Shown here: piece by piece, positions 1-6,245 of the stretch | Layout: each line of letters begins with the position of its first letter | Numbering within the stretch: the first letter of the stretch is position 1 | Origin: Bacteroidales bacterium | GTDB lineage: Bacteria; Bacteroidota; Bacteroidia; Bacteroidales; VadinHA17 | DNA: 8,523 bases | Assembly (NCBI GenBank): GCA_003518245.1 | Contig: DOZA01000329.1 | Coordinates: 1-8,523, forward strand | Direction: 5' to 3' | Program-made: the position numbers and the translations under genes | Notes under the pieces: model-generated | Told to the model about the DNA's origin: nothing | Database searches by the model: none | What the model saw: only the letters and a program-made list of their open reading frames with translations

Positions 1-1377
1 ATCCGGTTTATCCATTCGGCGGGTATTAAGAACTTTACTGAAAGCATTGGCAAATACCACTTCATCAGGAAAATTAACATTACCGCTGGCAATAAAATCG
101 TCAACCTCTCTTCCAGCTGTTATAAGCGAGGGTAAAACCGGATAAACAGGTTTCTTACCTGATCTCATTTTTTCATGCAGCACTGCATATACATCATCAA
201 CAGGGAATAAGCCCGGGCTGCCAAAAATAACTGTTATTGCATCAATTATATCAAAATCGTTCTCACAGGCATCCAGTATAGAAGCCAGTTGTTCTGCATT
301 ACCTGTAGCCAGGAAATCAATAGGATTGGCCACAGATGATCCGGGGTACAGTTTTTCAAGAAGCGCTTTAGCTTTCTTTCCTTTAATTACCGGTATTTCA
401 ATCCCTTCTTTTGACAGTGCATCAGTTAGCATTACTGCAGGACCCCCGGCGTGAGTTACTATAGCCATTTTCTTTCCCGACGGGAGAGGGCTCATAAGTA
501 CGGCTGCTACTGCCGCCAGCTCATGCCGACCCTGGCATCTTATAATCCCTGCTTTCCTTAAAAGTGCATCTACTGCCACATCGGGGCTTGCCATAGCACC
601 TGTATGTGATGAAGCCGCCCTGCTACCGGCTTCCGATGAGCCGGCTTTTATTGCTGCTATCCTGCATCCCTTCCTTATGATCGATGATGCGTGACGTAGA
701 AGCATATCTGGTTTGCTGATACTCTCAATATACAACAGTTTTACTGCAGAACTATTACCACTTTCGTAGCTTTCATCCATGTATTTAAGCACATCTTCAA
801 CACCAATCTGGGCACTGTTACCCACCGAAAAGACACTCGAAAATCTTATTCCGTTAGGTATTACCGATTCCATAATAAAGACGGAAGTGGCTCCCGAACC
901 GGATATAAAATCTACACCTGAGGAGTCAAGTTCAGGAATAGGCGTAGTAAAAACACCATTATAAAAAGGCGTAAGTACACCTATACAATTAGGTCCTATA
1001 AGGCAGCCACCTATTGAATCAATAATATCAACAATTTCCTTCTCCAGCTTAGCACCCTCCTTACTCTCCTCACCAAAGCCGGCAGAAAGGATAATGAAAG
1101 CTCCGGTTTGTTTTTTATGAGCAAGGATATCAACTGTATCCCTGCAATACCTGGCTGCAATGGCAATAATTGCCAGGTCGGTCTCAGGGATATCGCCAGG
1201 ACTACTATAGGATCTTATCCCCTGTACTTCCTTTGCCCTGGGATTAATGACATACAGGTCACCTCTAAATTCACCTTCCAGGATATTTTTGAGAACTTTC
1301 CCTCCAGGTTTGGATATATCATCCGAGCCCCCGACAACAACAATACTCCGGGGATTTAATAAGTAGTTGTTAATCAT
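1..1377 (-). CDS. ADP-forming acyl-CoA (acetate--CoA) synthetase, N-terminal part, runs off left edge
   Basis: The reading frame is open for all 459 codons from the ATG at 1377 to the window edge. The family converts acyl-CoA, ADP and phosphate to acid, CoA and ATP in the cytoplasm (substrate-level phosphorylation). A CoA-binding Rossmann domain comes first (about residues 1-130, opening LLNPRSIVVVGGS, later LIGPNCIGV). Two succinyl-CoA-ligase-like domains follow: SVGNSAQIG, then KAGSSEAGSRAASSHTGAMA. In that motif His258 sits where the phosphorylated histidine of archaeal enzymes lies. Further on are THAGGPAVM and NPIDFLATG. The family usually has TNAGGPG, so TH is a small deviation. Residue 459 is close to where the alpha part ends, so a fused ATP-grasp beta domain or a separate beta gene would lie left of the window. 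Acid specificity cannot be read from this. No Shine-Dalgarno is visible. Family confidence is high. Confidence 0.9.
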   Translation of the reverse strand, partial: MINNYLLNPRSIVVVGGSDDISKPGGKVLKNILEGEFRGDLYVINPRAKEVQGIRSYSSPGDIPETDLAIIAIAARYCRDTVDILAHKKQTGAFIILSAGFGEESKEGAKLEKEIVDIIDSIGGCLIGPNCIGVLTPFYNGVFTTPIPELDSSGVDFISGSGATSVFIMESVIPNGIRFSSVFSVGNSAQIGVEDVLKYMDESYESGNSSAVKLLYIESISKPDMLLRHASSIIRKGCRIAAIKAGSSEAGSRAASSHTGAMASPDVAVDALLRKAGIIRCQGRHELAAVAAVLMSPLPSGKKMAIVTHAGGPAVMLTDALSKEGIEIPVIKGKKAKALLEKLYPGSSVANPIDFLATGNAEQLASILDACENDFDIIDAITVIFGSPGLFPVDDVYAVLHEKMRSGKKPVYPVLPSLITAGREVDDFIASGNVNFPDEVVFANAFSKVLNTRRMDKPD

Positions 1378-1434
1378 TGCTTTATAGTAAATAAGAATAT
1401 AGCTTCAATGGTTAGCCAATGTATAAAAATTGAA

Positions 1435-1453
1435 ATTATCATGCAATGATAAT
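1435..1453. promoter_or_regulatory. Candidate operator: 8-bp inverted repeat upstream of the acyl-CoA synthetase
   Basis: ATTATCAT and ATGATAAT are perfect 8-bp arms separated by three bases (GCA). The centre lies about 67 bp upstream of the synthetase ATG. It sits in the 113-bp stretch between the mop terminator and that gene, where little else is visible. The compact dyad suggests a binding site for a dimeric regulator. No regulator is encoded next to it. AT-rich DNA gives such palindromes by chance, so confidence is low. Confidence 0.3.
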
Positions 1454-1490
1454 TGGTAAATATTGTGGAGGGGAAGGAGTTTAGGGGGTT

Positions 1491-1533
1491 AGAAAAATCG
1501 ATACCGGGATAAAATGCAGGGGCGCCCGGTATT
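1491..1533 (-). terminator. Intrinsic terminator after mop
   Basis: Read on the minus strand, a perfect 8-bp stem ATACCGGG / CCCGGTAT (arms 1525-1532 and 1501-1508) is followed directly by CGATTTTTCT, which supplies a run of five T. The 16-base loop contains GGCGCC, which may fold further. The element starts 8 bp beyond the mop stop codon. It would separate the mop operon from the acyl-CoA synthetase gene downstream on the same strand. Confidence 0.75.
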
Positions 1534-1540
1534 ATAGTGA

Positions 1541-1750
1541 TTAATCTACACCAATCATTACATTTGAACCCTTTATAATGGCATAAGCATCCTTGCCTTT
1601 TTCAAGCCCGAGTTTCTCAAATGAGTTTTTGGTAATTACTGATGTGATTTCCATGCCAGGTGATATTTCTATTATCACTTCAACATTAACCGCTCCTATC
1701 TTATAGGATAGTATTGTCCCTTTTAATACATTGCGTGCACTTATTTTCAT
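1541..1750 (-). CDS. mop: Molbindin: single TOBE/Mop-domain molybdate-binding protein
   Basis: This 69-residue protein is one TOBE/Mop domain. Molbindins bind molybdate or tungstate oxyanions, usually as oligomers, and act as cytoplasmic storage or buffering proteins. Hallmarks are the opening MKISARNVLKG, the GAVNVEV strand, EITSVITKNS in the middle and the closing KGSNVMIGVD. The length is normal for free-standing molbindins. The minus-strand GGGAG about 10 bases before the ATG may be a ribosome binding site. The gene follows the small gene at 1774-1940 by 23 bp, and a terminator lies just past its stop, so it is the last gene of a two-gene unit. No molybdate transporter genes are in the window. 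Plausible clients are molybdenum or tungsten enzymes encoded elsewhere. Confidence 0.88.
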   Translation of the reverse strand: MKISARNVLKGTILSYKIGAVNVEVIIEISPGMEITSVITKNSFEKLGLEKGKDAYAIIKGSNVMIGVD

Positions 1751-1773
1751 TGTTCTTTCTCCCAGAATTAATT

Positions 1774-1940
1774 TTATTTCAAAAGTTTAAATAATATATC
1801 TATAGAATCAGTTATACATTTTTCGCATATTCTTTCGAAAACATTAGCTTCAACTGCCCTGTCATGATCCTCTGGGGAATCCAGTTCATACCTGATCTGA
1901 ACCGTTCGACTGCTTCCTTTTTTATATCTTCATTATTCAT
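1774..1940 (-). pseudogene. Small unidentified gene (about 55 aa) with an apparent single-base frameshift, upstream of mop
   Basis: From the ATG at 1940 (MNNEDIKKEAVERFRSG) the frame stops after 42 residues. A second minus-strand frame downstream reads YELDSPEDHDRAVEANVF, then ERICEKCITDSIDILFKLLK, and stops at 1774. Neither half is long alone. One added base between about 1890 and 1923 joins them into one acidic/helical protein of 55 residues. Candidate sites are the run of six A (minus strand, 1918-1923) or the GG at the SG/YEL junction. A C-x-x-C pair lies near the C-terminus. I do not recognise the family. The perfect promoter 22 bp upstream and the 23-bp gap to mop suggest a real transcribed first gene. 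It may be decayed, or the base may be a sequencing error. Confidence 0.45.
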
Positions 1941-1961
1941 TCCAAATCATTTATTATTCAA

Positions 1962-1992
1962 CAAATTTAATGAATTAGTAAATTGCATCAAA
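1962..1992 (-). promoter_or_regulatory. Bacteroidota-type promoter for the small gene and mop
   Basis: On the minus strand, TTTG (1989-1992) is separated by exactly 19 bases from TAAATTTG (1962-1969). This matches the Bacteroidota primary sigma-factor consensus (-33 TTTG, -7 TAnnTTTG) at every defined position. It lies 22 bp before the ATG at 1940. It supports both the phylum guess and transcription of the small gene with mop. Confidence 0.7.
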
Positions 1993-2028
1993 CCATTATG
2001 CATTTATAGCTTTATGATCCTTTCTGAC

Positions 2029-2036
2029 TATATTTG
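2029..2036 (+). promoter_or_regulatory. Candidate -7 element for hydE
   Basis: TATATTTG matches TAnnTTTG exactly and lies 17 bp before the hydE ATG. No good TTTG is found 19-21 bases upstream; only TTTA at 2003-2006, 22 bases away. It is therefore a half-supported promoter. The 113-bp divergent region thus holds promoters in both directions. Confidence 0.4.
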
Positions 2037-2053
2037 TAGACTAATTTTTCATA

Positions 2054-3145
2054 ATGAAGAAACAGGTAATCAACATACTTAAAAATAATACACTGGGGAT
2101 TGATGAAATAGTTACCCTTCTGAAAGCTGAAGGAGAAGAAAGAGCTGTCCTTTTCAGGGAATCAGCAAAGATCAAGAATGATTATTCGGGTAATAAAGTT
2201 TATTACAGGGGTCTTATAGAATTCTCGAATATCTGTGATAAGAACTGTTACTATTGCGGTATACGCAGGAACAATAAGGAAATTGAAAGATATAACCTTA
2301 CTGACAAAGAGATTCTTGATGCAGCATTATATGCCTACAATAATGATTACGGGTCTATTGTTTTACAATCGGGCGAACTTAGTAATTCTCATTTTACATC
2401 CAGGATAACAAACCTGTTGAAGGAGATAAAAAAACTTTCAGGTGGCAAGCTGGGTATAACAATATCGCTTGGAGAACAAACGGGAAATGTTTATCGCGAA
2501 TGGTTTGAGGCCGGTGCTCACAGGTATTTACTTCGCATAGAAGCATCAAACCCTGTCCTGTATGCAAAATTACACCCTGATAATGATTTGCATAATTACT
2601 ACCGACGACTGGAATGTCTTGGCTTACTGCAAAAAATTGGGTACCAGACAGGTACAGGAGTAATGATAGGATTACCATTCCAGACATATGAAGATCTGGC
2701 CGCTGATTTACTTTTCATGAAAGACTTTGACATTGATATGGTAGGTATGGGACCTTATATTGAACATGCGAATACACCACTTATCAGATATAAGAATGAA
2801 CTGCTTCCCATCAAAGCCAGGTTCGATCTGTCACTAAAGATGATTGCTGTCTTAAGAATCCTGATGAAAGATATAAATATTGCTGCATCCACTGCCCTGC
2901 AGGCAATTGATCCCATGGGTCGTGAAAAAGCTATTAAGATAGGAGCAAATGTAATTATGCCTAATATCACGCCGGGCATCTACCGCGATAATTATAACCT
3001 ATATGAAAACAAACCCTGCACCGATGATTCAGCAGACGATTGCAAGGGTTGTCTTGAAGCACGCCTGAGCATGGTAGATGCTGAGCCTGCTTATGGTGAG
3101 TGGGGTGATGCTAAACATTATTTCAAACGAACGAAAAAGGATTAG
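2054..3145 (+). CDS. hydE: [FeFe]-hydrogenase maturation radical SAM enzyme HydE
   Basis: This 363-residue radical SAM protein has the length and features of HydE. HydE acts in the cytoplasm on the iron-CO-CN synthon made by HydG, on the way to the diiron subcluster of [FeFe]-hydrogenase. The SAM-cluster motif C-x3-C-x2-C is at Cys61, Cys65 and Cys68 (NICDKNCYYCGIRRNN), where GIRRNN is characteristic of HydE. A barrel follows, with LQSGE, ISLGEQ and GTGVMIGLPFQT. Near the C-terminus Cys322, Cys330 and Cys333 reproduce the x7/x2 spacing of the second, non-essential cluster site of some HydE proteins. The first ATG gives a normal N-terminus; there is no clear Shine-Dalgarno. It is transcribed alone, convergent with the broken peptidase gene and about 3.1 kb from hydG. 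The related PylB and biotin synthase families fit less well. Confidence is high. Confidence 0.95.
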   Translation: MKKQVINILKNNTLGIDEIVTLLKAEGEERAVLFRESAKIKNDYSGNKVYYRGLIEFSNICDKNCYYCGIRRNNKEIERYNLTDKEILDAALYAYNNDYGSIVLQSGELSNSHFTSRITNLLKEIKKLSGGKLGITISLGEQTGNVYREWFEAGAHRYLLRIEASNPVLYAKLHPDNDLHNYYRRLECLGLLQKIGYQTGTGVMIGLPFQTYEDLAADLLFMKDFDIDMVGMGPYIEHANTPLIRYKNELLPIKARFDLSLKMIAVLRILMKDINIAASTALQAIDPMGREKAIKIGANVIMPNITPGIYRDNYNLYENKPCTDDSADDCKGCLEARLSMVDAEPAYGEWGDAKHYFKRTKKD

Positions 3146-3167
3146 TCCTTAGCCTTTAGCCGCTGAT

Positions 3168-4378
3168 CTACATTATTTGCCCGAACATTACAGCATTCAT
3201 AAATATCTTGTTTGTACCAAACCATATAGCCCTGAAATTTGTATTATCATAAATAGATATGATTGCTCCCCCCCCAGAAGAATGGACTGTACAAAATGAT
3301 GATCCAGCTATCCTTTTTGAATTCGCCATCATCATATATAAAATCCTCCTTTGCAACCCTGGCTTTAAGACCTTTTTCAAGAAGGTAATACAGTGCGCCC
3401 GGTGAGTAATATCCCTCCCATTCAAAAATCCATGCATAGGCATCCCTTGATCCTCTTAGGCTTCCCCGGGCATATGGAGGAAAAACAATCTCAGGTCCCA
3501 GAATACTGCCAGATATATTTGACCTGAAAACGTAAGCTTTTATTTCGCTTTTGACAGCCATATCCATGGCTTTTCTGTAAAAATCAACCTGATGTTGAAG
3601 TAATTTCTCCCTCAGGTTTAATCCTGCTTCCAGTGTGGACAGTGATACTGTAAACTGGTTTTTTATGGCAAATGGAAATGAAAGTAATCCACCGGGTGTA
3701 TTCTTCAGATGACCTTTTGCCCCGGCCTGCTCAAAAAGAATACCTATCGAGCCATGAATATCAGGATAAGCAGATCCTTTACCAAGGTAATAATCATCAA
3801 AAACCTCTTCTGAGAAATAAAGGCTCCCGATATTGTCAAGATACTTCTGATGAAACCTGGCTATATCATTATGAAGGTTGTATGTTTCATCAGAAATAAA
3901 AGGATTCTCCCTGGTTTTAATGCCGGGTTGGAAAAAAAAAGTCGAGGAAGCTCCCATCTCATGATGATCAGTATTTATATTCGGTCTCCATCTGTGGAAA
4001 ACAGCTACCCTTCCAATTGACTCGGGTTGCTGGAGCATTATATAGTCACGGTTCAGGTCAAACCAGTAATGATTGGTCCGTCCGCCTGGCCATACCTCAT
4101 TAAATTCTCTTCCATTTTGATCAGGGTTCAGATTAATGCTTTTATGCATATTCTTCCCAGACAGCCCTGTCAGATATCCTAGCCAGTTCGAGCATATAAT
4201 AATATAATTTATCATGTGTTATATGCCACTCACCTACATCATGACCTATTATTTCTGAAGGTTTCGGTATTGCAGAATTATATGAGATTTCTTTTGGAAG
4301 ATAATAACTTAATGGCCATTGAGCCAGCAAACTGGCAAAACAGGCCATAAGTAATGAGACTAACAGGATCTTCTTCAT
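3168..4378 (-). pseudogene. Broken secreted M14-family zinc carboxypeptidase-like gene
   Basis: The start at 4378 gives a signal peptide (MKKILLVSLLMACFASLLAQ) and the usual N-terminal region of bacterial M14 peptidases (YLPKEISYNSAIPKPSEIIG, VGEWHITHDKLYYYM). It stops after EEYA at 4142. The family continues in another frame from 4149 (MHKSINLNPD, then VWPGGRTNHYWFDLNRDY, TDHHEMG, GILFEQAGA). By my recollection of the family, about 100 residues between EEY and MHKS are missing, including the HxxE pair that supplies two zinc ligands. The third ligand (His in TDHHEMG) and the likely catalytic Glu (FEQ) remain. A second lesion lies in eight consecutive G (3268-3275): the main frame ends at 3247, but removing one G continues as AIISIYDNTNFRAIWFGTNK to the stop at 3168. 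The product would be inactive. It would have been exported to the periplasm or cell surface. Non-functionality is near certain if the assembly is right. Confidence 0.85.
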
Positions 4379-4497
4379 GATAATATTTATTATTTTTAGA
4401 AATTACAATTTGCGAGAATTATTCATTTATTGATATTTCATTGGTGTTGTTATACAGCATGAATTTATTAATAACCATTAAAAAACGTACTTTGTGT

Positions 4498-4505
4498 TAT
4501 ATTTT
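4498..4505 (+). promoter_or_regulatory. Weak candidate -7 element for the dehydrogenase gene
   Basis: TATATTTT matches seven of eight positions of TAnnTTTG, 24 bp before the ATG at 4530. No TTTG lies at the proper distance upstream. The 151-bp divergent region 4379-4529 shows nothing else convincing. Confidence 0.22.
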
Positions 4506-4529
4506 ATACTCTAATTAAATGTTCTAAGA

Positions 4530-5663
4530 ATGAAAAATAAAATAATAGTTCTGGGTACAGGCCTTGTAGGATCAGCAATAGTAAAAGACCTGTGCAATGA
4601 TTACCTTGTTACGGCAGTTGATATATCTTCTGAAAACCTTAACTCACTGAAAGGGAGTGAAAATGTTAAAGCTGTAACAGCCGACCTGTCAGATTCTGAA
4701 ATATTAAAAGATCTTGTCAGCAGTCATGACCTGGTAATTGGGGCCTTGCCGGGACCAATGGGATATAAATCAGTCAGAGATACCATTGAAGCAGGCAAGG
4801 ATATGGTGGATATATCTTTCTTTCCTGAAGATGCTTTTGGCCTTGACAGGTTAGCAAGGAACAAGGGAGTAACAATTGTCACCGATTGTGGTGTGGCTCC
4901 GGGAATGAGCAATATTATACTGGGTTACCATCATTCCCTTAACAGTGTTGATGAATACAGGTGCTATGTTGGCGGTCTGCCCTTTAAAAGAGAGTGGCCA
5001 TGGCAGTATAAGGCAGTTTTTTCTCCTGTTGATGTTATAGAAGAATATACCAGACCAGCACGTTATATGTTGAATGGTGATTTAGTAGTCAGGGAAGCCT
5101 TGTCAGAGCCTGAATATATTGATTTTGATGATATAGGCACCCTGGAAGCCTGGAACTCTGACGGTTTGAGGAGCCTTATTACAACCATACCGGTGCCAAA
5201 CATGATAGAAAAGACCCTTCGATACCCCGGTACTATAGATTATCTGAGAATGCTCAGGGAAACAGGATTCTTCAGTTATGATGAGGTAGATATTAAAGGT
5301 AAAAAGGTGAGACCAATAGACCTTACATCAAAACTCATGTTTCCCCAGTGGCAACTAAAAGAAGGAGAAGAAGAGTTTACGGTGATGAGAATTATTATTG
5401 AGGGAAAGGATAAAGGTGAAAAGTACAGATATACATACAACCTGTTTGATCGCTATGACATGGTAGGTGGAATTACTTCTATGGCAAGGACAACAGGCTA
5501 TACATGTACTGCGGTTGCAAATCTACTAATGGAAAATATGTATGAATCACCAGGTATAAACCCTCCTGAATTCATTGGTAAGACAGAAGGGCATCTTAAG
5601 TTTATCCTTGGATATCTGAAGGAAAGAGGTGTTGTATATAATATAAAACAGGAACCACATTAA
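4530..5663 (+). CDS. Saccharopine dehydrogenase / lysine 6-dehydrogenase-like oxidoreductase
   Basis: This intact 377-residue protein is of the saccharopine dehydrogenase family, cytoplasmic with no signal peptide. An N-terminal Rossmann domain binds NAD(P): IIVLGTGLVGSAI carries G-x-G-x-x-G at Gly9, Gly11 and Gly14. Next come DLVIGALPGPMGYKSVRDTI and MVDISFF. VTDCGVAPGMSNIILGY (about residues 116-132) is the family signature before the C-terminal catalytic and dimerisation domain, which ends with MVGGITSMARTTGYTCTAVA. Relatives catalyse saccharopine cleavage or formation, lysine 6-dehydrogenation, or polyamine-precursor reductions; residues alone do not choose between these. The length of about 380 fits the lysine-6-dehydrogenase-like bacterial branch. 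It is a single gene, divergent from the broken peptidase and convergent with the hydG operon (34-bp gap). No lysine or polyamine pathway neighbour helps assign the substrate. Confidence 0.8.
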   Translation: MKNKIIVLGTGLVGSAIVKDLCNDYLVTAVDISSENLNSLKGSENVKAVTADLSDSEILKDLVSSHDLVIGALPGPMGYKSVRDTIEAGKDMVDISFFPEDAFGLDRLARNKGVTIVTDCGVAPGMSNIILGYHHSLNSVDEYRCYVGGLPFKREWPWQYKAVFSPVDVIEEYTRPARYMLNGDLVVREALSEPEYIDFDDIGTLEAWNSDGLRSLITTIPVPNMIEKTLRYPGTIDYLRMLRETGFFSYDEVDIKGKKVRPIDLTSKLMFPQWQLKEGEEEFTVMRIIIEGKDKGEKYRYTYNLFDRYDMVGGITSMARTTGYTCTAVANLLMENMYESPGINPPEFIGKTEGHLKFILGYLKERGVVYNIKQEPH

Positions 5664-5697
5664 GGCTGCCCTCAATCTGCAGATCTATAATGACAGT

Positions 5698-6225
5698 TTA
5701 ATTAAAGGAGATCACTCCCACGTATACACTATCTATCTGGAGAAGCCTGTTAAGAAAGTTGTTCATCTCGGATAGGTTGCCGGTAAGTTCCAGCAGCATT
5801 ATTCCTGTATCCATACCGGAGCTTTCTTCATTAATTCCCAGCCGTGTTCTAATGCTACAGCCATAGGAGGTAAATATCCTCTGAATTTCAGCGGCAGTAT
5901 TATCCCTGTTATTAATTACTATACCAACCACAGCAGCTGTTGATTCAACAGGTATAGGATAAGCTTTGTCACCATCAGGGCCCAGATTCATATGCTTCAT
6001 TTCTATGCCATATATCTTATCCAGGTCACCAATCAAAGCATTTATTCCTGCTTCATCATCCTTCAGGTGGAGCAGTATATAACCCTCACGGCTACACATA
6101 TCAACGTTAAGCTCGTGAAATCCCAGCCTTGATTTGATCAATGATGAGTGTTTAGTTAATACATCCTGTGTATGACCGGATTCTTTTATCCTGTCAACAA
6201 CTCTAATAGCAATAATTCGTGTCAT
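5698..6225 (-). CDS. TM1266-type iron-only hydrogenase system protein, tandem two-domain form
   Basis: This 175-residue protein is made of two copies of a small ACT/ferredoxin-like domain (about 4-81 and 97-174). The repeat is visible directly: LTKHSSLIKSRLGFHE (23-38) against FTSYGCSIRTRLGINE (118-133), offset 95 residues. Both copies are followed by two strands and a helix with hydrophobic patterning. The domain is that of TM1266, the putative iron-only hydrogenase system regulator, which is usually a single domain of about 80 residues. A short linker (82-96, PDGDKAYPIPVES) joins the copies. Copy 2 resembles the free-standing family more closely; copy 1 is more diverged. The gene starts 20 bp after the hydG stop on the same strand, so the two are almost certainly co-transcribed. 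No DNA-binding motif is seen. ACT-like domains often bind small ligands, so a sensor or metal/ligand-binding role in H-cluster assembly is plausible but unproven. Confidence 0.8.
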   Translation of the reverse strand: MTRIIAIRVVDRIKESGHTQDVLTKHSSLIKSRLGFHELNVDMCSREGYILLHLKDDEAGINALIGDLDKIYGIEMKHMNLGPDGDKAYPIPVESTAAVVGIVINNRDNTAAEIQRIFTSYGCSIRTRLGINEESSGMDTGIMLLELTGNLSEMNNFLNRLLQIDSVYVGVISFN

Positions 6226-6245
6226 ATTTTTTGATCCATAAAGTA

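Noticed and set aside
779..1359. Two short plus-strand open frames inside the acyl-CoA synthetase region
   Set aside because: They are antisense to a continuous, motif-rich 459-codon minus-strand frame and carry no recognisable sequence.
1964..1984. Inverted repeat AATTTA / TAAATT with a 9-base spacer
   Set aside because: It is AT-only with short arms and overlaps the -7 box of the mop-operon promoter, which already explains the left arm.
1864..2082. Plus-strand open frame of 72 codons overlapping the start of hydE
   Set aside because: It runs antisense to the small gene upstream of mop and across both promoters, has a low-complexity, unstructured composition and overlaps hydE out of frame. 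The hydE start and Bacteroidota promoters explain the region better.
3146..3170. Possible bidirectional terminator between hydE and the peptidase gene
   Set aside because: The repeated TTAGCC/TTTAGCC is direct rather than inverted and gives no stable hairpin, and no T run follows on either strand.
3268..3275. Programmed ribosomal frameshifting at the run of eight G
   Set aside because: The gene is already inactivated by the upstream deletion and frame change, and no stimulatory structure or slippery heptamer typical of programmed sites is seen. A natural lesion or sequencing error is simpler.
5675..5684. 10-bp palindrome ATCTGCAGAT between the convergent dehydrogenase and TM1266 genes
   Set aside because: It is too short, has no loop and no T run on either strand, so it is not a convincing terminator. 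Perfect 10-bp palindromes occur by chance.
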